NCBI GenBank assembly: GCA_016717305.1
Contig: JADKFY010000041.1
Location: forward strand, 6,608 to 70,607
Length of the DNA: 64,000 bases
Direction of reading: 5' to 3'
DNA from: Flavobacteriales bacterium
GTDB taxonomy: Bacteria > Bacteroidota > Bacteroidia > Flavobacteriales_F > PHOS-HE28
Positions 10,145 to 19,311 of this stretch are shown here, one piece after another. The notes under the pieces were generated by a model. It was not told the DNA's origin. It saw only the letters and a list, made by a program, of their open reading frames with translations, and searched no databases. Positions within the stretch are counted from its first letter, which is position 1, and each line of letters starts with the position of its first letter. The translations under genes and the position numbers were made by a program.

Positions 10145-10177
10145 ACCGCGCGAAGGTCGGTTGTTCGCGCGGTATGC
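10141..10177. repeat. Perfect inverted repeat (14-bp arms, 9-nt loop) over the GT22 start
   Basis: Arms 10141-10154 and 10164-10177 are exact reverse complements (GCATACCGCGCGAA and its complement) with a 9-base spacer. The structure contains the most likely ATG (10142-10144) of the GT22 gene, so in the transcript it would fold over the initiation region. It could be a translational control hairpin, an operator, or a mobile palindrome unrelated to the GTAG-footed element found elsewhere in the window. There is no T-run, so it is not a typical terminator. Confidence 0.7.
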
Positions 10178-10467
10178 ATGGCTTGTTGAACCCCCGACCT
10201 CAAGAACATATCGGATCATGATGTTGCACGTGAGCAACTCCGAGGCTCCGCCCCGACCGATCAGATCTGCTGTCGATCAATTCAGGACGATCCGTTCGGT
10301 GGTTGGGGCTCCAATACCTTCGACTTGCACCAATTTGCAGCCACGCGGACATGTACTTACATGAATTGAAATCGGGTCCATCGAATCATCGCTTAAGCGG
10401 TTCTAAAGCACACGCGATCATATCACATCCATGGCAGGTATGTCCTCGGTCGTGGCCGTGCGAATGT

Positions 10468-11790
10468 TCATCGAGTTCCTATCCGAGTCAAATGCAACCC
10501 AGCGATCGCCGCCACCTGCTTCGCATCCACCTCCGCCTTCTTCGCGCACTTCTTCCACGTCTTCACGCCCGCCACCACCTCGTCGATGATCGCTTCGGCC
10601 TTCTTGATGTTCATCTCCTTCGCCACCGCCAGCAGATCCGCGCGCGAGATGTCCAGCCGCTTGCCGTTGATGCTCATCTGGTGCTGCTTCAGCCACACGT
10701 TCTTCGGATCGTACGCGAAGGTGATGTCGTAGGCCGGGCTCAGGTGCCACACACCTTGCGGATCCATCAGGAACGACGTGTTCTTCGTATGGTCGTCCAG
10801 GTTGCGGGCCACCACGTTGAAACACATGCGACGGAACATCTCCACCGCATCGGGGTAGGGTAGGCCCAGCAGGCGCATCATCGCGAAGGCATCCTCGTAG
10901 CTGTAGCGCAGCGGGTCGTTGAAATCGAGGTGACCCAACCCGCAGAGCGTGGCCATGTGCAAGCGCACCTGCTCGCCGGTCTTCGCATGTTGCACGCGAT
11001 CGAAACGCTGCGTCAGGAAGTGCGCACGACCATGTTCCTCCAGCAAGGTGCTCGGCATCATGCTGATCCCGCTCGCCACCGCCATCAGGTGGTACGCGTA
11101 CTCGATGCGACCATAGCCTTTCGGATCGCCCAAGGCCGTGTTCGTCACGCCATCGAACTTGATCAGGCAGTAGGTAAAACCTTCCAGCCCATCGATCTGC
11201 CCGCTGCGCACCTCGCCCGTCTTCGCGTTGAACGCCACAATGGCCTTAGCCCGCGCGCCACCGGCGCTCGTGCCCACTTGGATGATGTCCAGCAGCGCTT
11301 CCTGCTCGCCCTTCTTGCGACTCGTCTTGAACGCTTCCTTCTGCGTCATCACGTCACGTGCCACGCGCACCAGCTCATCGATCTGCAACGCCTCGCTGCT
11401 CGCCTCCAGTTCGCCGTGACTGGGTTCGAACTCCAGCGCGCCCATGCCGCGATGCCCCAAGTAGCACAGCTTCTCCACAGGATTCGCCGACCCCGCATCG
11501 CGCTTCTGCCCGCGCAACCACGCGTTCAGCAGCGTATCGCCGAAACGGTCCGGCAGGCAATCGGCCAACAGGCCCGGCAGCCCCTTGAAGGTCTCATCGC
11601 GCAAATTGCCGAAGCTGAACACCTCCTCGCCGCCGCGCGCCTTCGCCAGCGGCATCATCACCGGCGCCACATCCAGCCCGCTGCGCGTGAACGAGCGGTC
11701 GAACTGGAACGTGGCCGTGTGCAGTTGGTCGTCCCACACCACCAGGCCAACCGTCTTGCCCCACAACAACACTTTCGCATGCGTTACCAT
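10468..11790 (-). CDS. hipA: HipA-family Ser/Thr kinase toxin
   Basis: Type II toxin kinase; the E. coli homologue phosphorylates glutamyl-tRNA synthetase and triggers persistence. The 440-residue length fits the long HipA class. The couplet N-terminal domain is followed by the kinase core with the glycine-containing TSAGGARAKA loop near 170, the catalytic NLDDHTKN (Asp at about 332) and the metal-binding SPAYDITF Asp. All kinase residues appear intact, so it should be active. hipB lies immediately upstream with a 7-base overlap, the normal order for an autoregulated hipBA operon. The third-codon positions are much GC-richer than in flanking genes such as the GT22 gene, suggesting acquisition. 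Confidence 0.93.
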   Translation of the reverse strand: MVTHAKVLLWGKTVGLVVWDDQLHTATFQFDRSFTRSGLDVAPVMMPLAKARGGEEVFSFGNLRDETFKGLPGLLADCLPDRFGDTLLNAWLRGQKRDAGSANPVEKLCYLGHRGMGALEFEPSHGELEASSEALQIDELVRVARDVMTQKEAFKTSRKKGEQEALLDIIQVGTSAGGARAKAIVAFNAKTGEVRSGQIDGLEGFTYCLIKFDGVTNTALGDPKGYGRIEYAYHLMAVASGISMMPSTLLEEHGRAHFLTQRFDRVQHAKTGEQVRLHMATLCGLGHLDFNDPLRYSYEDAFAMMRLLGLPYPDAVEMFRRMCFNVVARNLDDHTKNTSFLMDPQGVWHLSPAYDITFAYDPKNVWLKQHQMSINGKRLDISRADLLAVAKEMNIKKAEAIIDEVVAGVKTWKKCAKKAEVDAKQVAAIAGLHLTRIGTR

Positions 11791-12149
11791 GTGCTTTTGG
11801 GTTTAGGCGGAGCCACATCTGGCTGCTTACGCCCCGCGCGTTTGCGTTGCTTCTTCAGGTACTTCTCCTGCGCCTCCACCAGCATGTAGGGCGTGGGCTG
11901 CGGCTCCTGGTGGAAGGCATCGAGCAGTTCCAGCCGGTCCATGGCGCGCAGCACCTGCACCACGGTTTGCAGCGTAGCGGCGCGACCGGCCTCCAGCTTC
12001 ACCACCGTGGTGCGGTCCAAGCCCGCGCGCTCGGCCACCTCGGCCTGGCTCTGGTTGCGCTCCAGCCGCATGCGCCGCAGTTCTTTTCCCAGTTGCGCCA
12101 CCACAGCGGCATCGTTCATGACCTTCCAGTTGATGTTGCTTGTAGCCAT
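11784..12149 (-). CDS. hipB: HipB-like helix-turn-helix antitoxin
   Basis: A 121-residue antitoxin and autorepressor for the adjacent HipA. An XRE-type helix-turn-helix spans about residues 19-75 (LRRMRLERNQSQAEVAERAGLDRTTV). A long basic tail of KKQRKRAGRK type follows and may contact DNA or HipA. It is the first gene of the operon and its stop overlaps the hipA start by 7 bases, consistent with translational coupling. The 327-bp region upstream is the natural place for the operator, but I see no clear paired operator dyads there. Confidence 0.9.
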   Translation of the reverse strand: MATSNINWKVMNDAAVVAQLGKELRRMRLERNQSQAEVAERAGLDRTTVVKLEAGRAATLQTVVQVLRAMDRLELLDAFHQEPQPTPYMLVEAQEKYLKKQRKRAGRKQPDVAPPKPKSTW

Positions 12150-12476
12150 CGTAAACGGTGTTTTAGTTCAATAACGCGGCTTTCACCCCACAAGTATACT
12201 CATTTTCTCCGATTCTGTTCCATCCAAATGATGCCCATGAGCATCATATAGGCAAGAAGTTGCTAACAGTGATGCCTGTGAGCAACACAATGGGTGCCGC
12301 CCTGAGCTTGCCCCGAGCGGAGCCGAAGGGTCGGAGGGCGAGGTGAGAAGGAGGCGTTCCGGCTCGAAGACTCGCCGTCGGGCCATTCGCTACAAGTCCT
12401 CGCCGAAGACGGCTCCGGGCTTTCCGCTGCTGTCCCTAACGCGAAATGCCGAGCCTGCGGTATCCAGTATCCGGAG
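12150..12476. other. 327-bp gene-free stretch with dispersed-repeat-like sequence
   Basis: Between hipB and the unknown secreted gene. The first 130 bases are AT-richer and would hold the hipBA promoter. About 12300-12440 is GC-rich and non-coding. It contains the pair CCCTGAGC ... GCCGAAGGG, a form I know from dispersed palindromic repeats in many bacteria, followed by a segment with GCCGAAGACGGC and CCGGGCTTTCCGCT. Only one copy is in this window, so its repeat nature is an inference. No ORF is credible here. Confidence 0.4.
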
Positions 12477-12947
12477 TCAGTGTTCTGCTCGCTTCAGTTC
12501 TGTCCGGATAGCTCCGCCAGCCACGATTTTCCAAGTGACAGTGTAGACACCTGCACCATCGGAGAATCCGCCGGTGAGTATGTGCCCACCTTCACAAGGT
12601 TTGATCTCGAATTGGCCATCATGGATGGACAGGTCCCAACTCACATTGAACATGCCTGTGACATCCAAAGCTGTGCGCTTCCCACTGATCTCGATCATCA
12701 ACGATCTGAAGTGATTACGCGGCATGCGGTAATCGAGGTCGGACCCGAAATAGGGTTGGCCATCAATGAGACAGATCGGGTCATCTTGCCAATCCAGCAC
12801 CTTGCAGTGCGTGACCGCGTGTGCTGTGGAATCAAACGGGACAACCTCTCCAGTGAGCTTGATATCATAGCCGAGGTCAATTGTCTGCCCTGCACTGGAC
12901 ATGACCAGCATCAGCAGATTCATTAGGGTGACCGCACGTCGTTTCAT
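12477..12947 (-). CDS. Hypothetical secreted protein downstream of the RAYT
   Basis: A 156-residue protein I do not recognise. Starting at the ATG at 12947 gives a basic N-terminus and a hydrophobic signal (MKRRAVTLMNLLMLVMSSAG). The mature part is beta-rich with three Cys (HCKVLDW, DDPICL, KPCEGGH). It ends in a segment rich in beta and Gly (GVYTVTWKIVAGGAIRTEL). The start ATG overlaps the transposase stop (ATGA, 4 bases), so the two genes are probably translationally coupled, which is unusual for a transposase. The longer upstream frame (to 13043) would run inside the transposase and has no support. Confidence 0.6.
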   Translation of the reverse strand: MKRRAVTLMNLLMLVMSSAGQTIDLGYDIKLTGEVVPFDSTAHAVTHCKVLDWQDDPICLIDGQPYFGSDLDYRMPRNHFRSLMIEISGKRTALDVTGMFNVSWDLSIHDGQFEIKPCEGGHILTGGFSDGAGVYTVTWKIVAGGAIRTELKRAEH

Positions 12948-13504
12948 CGCCAGTTCGATGGATTCTCCGCAATGTATTGCGCGATGCGCCCATATTCGCC
13001 GCCTTGTTGGCGGATGGCACGTTCGTAATACCCCGGTTGCCACAGGCGTTGCCCGGTGATTCCGTTCAGCCGGTTGATGCGTTTGGTCGTTTCCGATTTG
13101 AACGCCGCGATGATCGCGCCCAACGAACCGGGAACAGGTCCACGCGGTCTGGCCGGAACATCGTCCATCGCACGGTCATCGTCCAATGCACCCGTAGCGT
13201 CGACCCACTGGGTCGACCCATTGCCCACCGGCGGTACCAACGCAATGATCGCATGCAGATGATCCGGCATGACCTGCGTTTGGTCCAATCGCGCGTGCTG
13301 GAAATGACCCGGTATCGCGCGCCAGCATTCATCCACCATGCGGCCCACGTCGTTCAATTCCATCAGCGCATCCGTTCCGTCGCCTACGATACGCCCGAAC
13401 AATTCCTGCCGCTGTGCGGTGCACAACGTCACGAAATACGCACCCTGCCGGTAATCGTTTCCACGCAGGCGAATGTGTTTGTGGTATTTCGGCGGTTGGC
13501 CCAT
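12944..13504 (-). CDS. REP-associated tyrosine transposase (RAYT, Y1/IS200-like HUH family)
   Basis: A single-domain HUH endonuclease of 186 residues, the type that nicks and moves REP hairpins. Seen in sequence: the N-terminal YFVT strand (GAYFVTLCTAQR), the HUH motif MPDHLHAI with His82 and His84, and the late YYERAI motif with the presumed nucleophile Tyr159 or Tyr160. The family-typical ending YIAENPSNW closes it. Length and motifs are complete, so it is probably active. A copy of the GTAG-footed element is embedded at residues about 96-103, in the variable loop just after the HUH motif. A second copy, inverted, lies within 35 bases upstream of the start codon. It starts 4 bases after the stop of the cobalamin-binding ORF and overlaps the next gene by 4 bases, so it sits within a tight unidirectional cluster. 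Confidence 0.9.
   Translation of the reverse strand: MGQPPKYHKHIRLRGNDYRQGAYFVTLCTAQRQELFGRIVGDGTDALMELNDVGRMVDECWRAIPGHFQHARLDQTQVMPDHLHAIIALVPPVGNGSTQWVDATGALDDDRAMDDVPARPRGPVPGSLGAIIAAFKSETTKRINRLNGITGQRLWQPGYYERAIRQQGGEYGRIAQYIAENPSNWR
13194..13217 (+). repeat. REP-like element copy 1 (inside the RAYT gene)
   Basis: GTAG foot (13194-13197), one C, then a perfect hairpin with 9-base arms GTCGACCCA and TGGGTCGAC around a single central base. 25 bases (13194-13218) are identical in all three copies. Copies 1 and 2 share 27 bases. The element is read antisense within the transposase, giving the residues STQWVDAT, and leaves the frame open. Confidence 0.85.
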
Positions 13505-13508
13505 CGCA

Positions 13509-14233
13509 TCACGGGTCGACCCAGTGGGTCGACGCTACGTCGGCGTTGATCAGGATCCACGTTCCATCAATCGCCTCAATGATCCCCTTCGCCGCCACCG
13601 GGATCTTCGTCCCCGGCCCGTACACATCAAAACACCCGGCCTGCTTGAGGAAGTCGTAGTCGTTCGGCGGGATCACGCCACCGGCCACCACGAGGATGTC
13701 GGGGCGCTTGTAGGTCTCGCGCAGTTCCTTGATCACCTCGGGCACCAAGGTCTTGTGGCCACCGGCGAGGCTGCTGATGCCCAGCACGTGCACGTCGTTC
13801 TCGATGGCCTGCTTGGCCACTTCCTGCGGCGTCTGGAACAGCGGACCGATGTCCACGTCGAAGCCGATGTCGGCGAAGCTGGTGGCGATCACCTTGGCGC
13901 CGCGGTCGTGCCCGTCCTGGCCCATCTTGGCCACGAGGATGCGCGGGCGGCGGCCTTCCGCCTTGGCGAATTCATCGGCGAGGCGCATGGCCTCCTTCAT
14001 CTCGGGGTCCTGCATGCTTTCCGCTGAGTAAACACCGCTGATGCTGCGGATGGTGGCGCTGTAACGGCCGAAGGCTTTTTCGAAGGCGTCGCTGATCTCC
14101 CCGAGGGTAGCTCGGTGGCGGGCGGCGATAACGGCGAGTTCCAAGAGGTTTGCCTGAGCTCGGTTGGCTTGTCGTCGCTCGTGGCTCGTGGCGTCAAGGC
14201 TCGCGGCCGCAGTCAACGCCTGCAACGCCTCCT

Positions 14234-14237
<4 letters not shown>
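13509..14237 (-). CDS. Methylmalonyl-CoA mutase, cobalamin-binding part of the large subunit (separate ORF)
   Basis: The C-terminal B12 domain of MutB as its own 242-residue frame. It has the linker helices (ATLGEISDAFEKAFGRY), the base-off cobalamin signature GQDGHDRG with ligand His110, the SSLAGGH loop and the final GPGTKIP segment. It starts with GTG at 14237, overlapping the stop of the catalytic ORF (GTGA). Compared with Propionibacterium MutB, the two frames abut at the barrel-to-B12 linker with no residues lost. One missing base would therefore fuse them: either a true split gene or an indel. The last residues (ASTHWVDP) and the stop codon come from a REP-like element. Codon use is GC-rich, as in the adjacent part of the catalytic ORF. 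Confidence 0.88.
13515..13538 (-). repeat. REP-like element copy 2 (end of the cobalamin-binding ORF, upstream of the RAYT)
   Basis: Same GTAG foot and 9-bp-arm hairpin as copy 1, in the opposite orientation; 27 bases (13513-13539) match copy 1 exactly. It encodes the final residues of the mutase B12 ORF, and the TGA stop (13509-13511) follows immediately. It lies 11 bases upstream of the transposase ATG, so it could also affect transposase translation. Confidence 0.85.
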
Positions 14238-16780
<2,543 letters not shown>

Positions 16781-16959
16781 TGGTGCGAAGTTCGGGGTTG
16801 GGGATGGATCACAGCATGTTCATGAAGGATCTGGCCATCTCCGAAGTGCGATAGGTAAGTGGTGAAGTGGACAGCCTCACTTGAATAGTGATGGCTTACA
16901 TTCTGGCACGATAATTGAACTTCGCGCACACACGATCAACCAAAATCAAACGCAATAAC

Positions 16960-17397
16960 ATGAAGAAGTTCTTGACCATCGTTGCCCTCCTAGGCACATT
17001 CGGCATTGCCACTGCACAAACCTCCACCGAACCCGTTGCCCCTGTAAAGGAAGCCGCTGTTGACGGTGTGAAAGCTACAGAAGCTGGTACAATGGATGCC
17101 AAAGAAGCTGTAGGAACAACGAAGGAAGAAGCCGCCAAGGCGGGAGAGGCCGCTAAGTCGGAAGGTGCCAAGGACGCAAAGGCCGCTGGTTGCTGCGCAG
17201 GTAAAGGAAAGGATGCCAAGTGCGACCATGCTAAAGCTGGTGCAGGGGACGGTCACGGACATGCCGACGGACATGGACATGATCACGCAAGTGCCAAGGC
17301 ACACGTTTGCACGGATGCCTGCAAAGGTGACGCACACGCATTGGCGTGTGGTGAAGAAGGGCACAAGTGCGCTGCCGATTGCCACGCGAAGAAGTAA
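16960..17397 (+). CDS. Secreted Cys/His-rich, Ala/Lys-rich small protein (putative metal binder)
   Basis: A 145-residue exported protein of unknown family. The ATG at 16960 is followed by a clear signal peptide (MKKFLTIVALLGTFGIATAQ). The next part is an Ala/Lys/Glu helix-like repeat region (KEAVGTTKEEAAKAGEAAK). The C-terminal half is dense in Cys and His: CCAGKGKDAKCDH, HGHADGHGHDH and HVCTDACKG ... CGEEGHKCAADCH. Eight or more Cys and about a dozen His fit periplasmic binding of Cu, Zn or Ni, but this is an inference from composition. A strong intrinsic terminator follows 18 bases after the stop, so it is probably a single-gene unit. Confidence 0.75.
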   Translation: MKKFLTIVALLGTFGIATAQTSTEPVAPVKEAAVDGVKATEAGTMDAKEAVGTTKEEAAKAGEAAKSEGAKDAKAAGCCAGKGKDAKCDHAKAGAGDGHGHADGHGHDHASAKAHVCTDACKGDAHALACGEEGHKCAADCHAKK

Positions 17398-17415
17398 TTC
17401 GTTCCAATGGATCTG

Positions 17416-17453
17416 AAGCCCTGCTACCGTTCGGTAGCAGGGCTTTTCCTTTT
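17416..17453 (+). terminator. Intrinsic terminator after the Cys/His-rich gene
   Basis: A perfect 14-bp stem (17416-17429 with 17432-17445) and a minimal loop are followed by a T-rich tail (TTCCTTTT). It is placed 18 bases after the stop of the Cys/His-rich gene and ends that transcript before slyD. Confidence 0.88.
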
Positions 17454-17580
17454 GGAGAATAGCTCCATTCCTGATATTCCGGTCGGCTGGAATACTGCCG
17501 ATCCGGTTTTGGTAATTTAGCCGACCAAACCACGGCCGCGGACCTATAACCTACAGGGTCCCCGCAATTTTGAATTTACC

Positions 17581-18066
17581 ATGCAGATCAAGAAGAATTC
17601 CGTTGTCTCCTTCCATTACACCCTCAATGATCCAGATGGCAAATTGCTGGATACCAGCGAAGGGCGTGAGGCGTTCGCGTACATCCAAGGTCAAAGTATG
17701 ATCGTACCGGGACTGGAACGCCAGCTCGAAGGCAAAAAGGCTGGCGACAGTGTAAAGGCAGTAGTACCCGCTGCCGAGGGATACGGTGATCTTGATCCGA
17801 CCTTGGTGCATAAAGTCCCATCCGACCGTTTTGGTGATCAAACGATCGAGCTTGGCATGCAATTCCAAGCAGGCAATGAAGATGGCGGCGAAATGGGCGT
17901 GTTCACAGTCATCGGCGTTGAGGAAGGACTCGTGGTACTGAACGGGAACCACCCATTGGCCGGTGTTACCCTTCATTTCAATGTGGACATCAAGGATGTG
18001 CGTGATGCAACCGAAGAGGAACTGAGCCATGGCCATGTGCATGGCGAGGGTGGACACCACCATTGA
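17581..18066 (+). CDS. slyD: FKBP-type peptidyl-prolyl cis-trans isomerase, SlyD-like
   Basis: A 161-residue folding catalyst and chaperone. The FKBP fold is interrupted by an IF (insert-in-flap) domain as in SlyD. Seen: VVSFHYTLND and GKLLDTS at the start, QGQSMIVPGLERQLEGKKAGD (active-site region), the acid-rich PAAEGYGDLDP, the insert (PSDRFGDQTIELGMQF), then VLNGNHPLAGVTLHFNVDI. The tail is His-rich (HGHVHGEGGHHH), like the Ni/Zn-binding tail of SlyD, so nickel or zinc handling is possible. Cytoplasmic; no signal peptide. Confidence 0.94.
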   Translation: MQIKKNSVVSFHYTLNDPDGKLLDTSEGREAFAYIQGQSMIVPGLERQLEGKKAGDSVKAVVPAAEGYGDLDPTLVHKVPSDRFGDQTIELGMQFQAGNEDGGEMGVFTVIGVEEGLVVLNGNHPLAGVTLHFNVDIKDVRDATEEELSHGHVHGEGGHHH

Positions 18067-18110
18067 GCACGTTCCTGTGGCATATTTCAGGATGATGTAA
18101 TTGTGGTTGA

Positions 18111-19235
18111 ATGAAACATCAGTTTCATTGGGTCCAGTTGCTATTGTGTGTCGGTTGGAACCTTGTTGGGGTCGGAAATGCGCTAGCCCAAGATCCAGCT
18201 CCTATCGATTCCACCAAAGCCTTGAAGAATGCGGCTGAAGTCAATGTTTCGGCTTACGTCGAAGTCTATTGCGCTTATGATTTTGGCAAGCCCACCTCCG
18301 GGGATCGACCCTTCTTGTACAATTTCAACAGGCACAACGAAGTTGCGCTCAATTTGGGCCTCGCTAGGGTGGACTACACGAACAACAGGGTGCGGCGCGT
18401 TCGCATTGATGGCCGGAACCTATCCACAAGCCAACTTGGTGCACGAACCCACCCTGTTGAGGAATGTGTTCGAGGCCCATGTGGGCATTAGGCTGAGCCG
18501 GAACAAAGCGATCTGGTTGGATGCAGGGATCTTGCCTTCGCATATCGGCATGGAGAGCGCCTTGGGCATGGACAATTGGACCTTGACCCGATCTCTGAAC
18601 GCAGAGAATTCGCCGTATTACCTCAGTGGGGTGCAGGTTTCCTGGGATCCATCAGAGAAACTTAAGATCGCAGCACTTTATGTGAACGGTTGGCAACGCA
18701 TGCGCCGGGTCCAGAACAATACACCGTGCTTCGGGACACAAGTTCATTGGACTCGAACAAAAGAATGAAACTGAATTGGAGCACCTTCCTCGGAAGCGAT
18801 ACACCGGATAGTCTTGGCTTATATCGCATCTTCAACAGTGCTTGGTGGAGCTGGGAAGGCGAGAAATGGGGTGCCAAGGTGGCCGCTGACATCGGCATAC
18901 AAGAAATGGCCACGTCCACAAAATGGAATTTGTGGGCCGATGGGGTGATAGTGATCCATAGGCGACTGGGGAAGCAGCTATTCGCTACGGCGCGGGGCGA
19001 GTACTATTACGATCCGCATCAAGTTATCGTGTACATCGCTCCTCCTATTATTGGAAGTCCGAGGGGGCTTACCGCAACGGGTTATTCGCTCGGACTGGAC
19101 TATCACATTACTTCCAATTCAACTGTTAGGCTGGAAGGTCGGTTGCTTCGTTCCACGTTCTATGTTTTCGAATTTCAGGATAGAGCAACACAGGACAATA
19201 CCTCCGTAACCGTTTCGATCGCGGCAAAATTCTGA
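18111..19235 (+). pseudogene. Outer-membrane beta-barrel porin (BBP2-like), two compensating frameshifts
   Basis: One 374-codon gene whose middle third is read in another frame. Frame 1 gives a signal peptide and VNVSAYVEVYCAYDFGKP ... YNFNRHNEVALNLGLARV. Near 18395 the homology jumps frame to ALMAGTYPQANLVHEPTLL ... RLSRNKAIWLDAGILPSHIG ... ENSPYYLSG. Near 18750 it returns to the original frame with LNWSTFLGSDTPDSLG ... YSLGLDYHI, ending in a typical aromatic barrel C-terminus (AAKF). The net shift is zero. The order and motifs match a Bacteroidota outer-membrane beta-barrel family I recall as BBP2-like. Either two indel errors or a decayed gene; compensating shifts at both ends favour errors or a tolerated swap of the central segment. 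Confidence 0.78.
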
Positions 19236-19311
19236 TCGCTTTCTTTCCAAACGGATTTTCAGGGTACCCATTACTTTCGCCCCGTTCGTTCTCCGGTCCT
19301 GTCCAGTCGTA

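Noticed and set aside
10930..11889. 319-codon open frame antisense to hipA/hipB
   Set aside because: Shadow of GC-rich hipBA; no signal, domain or promoter; antisense to a well-supported operon.
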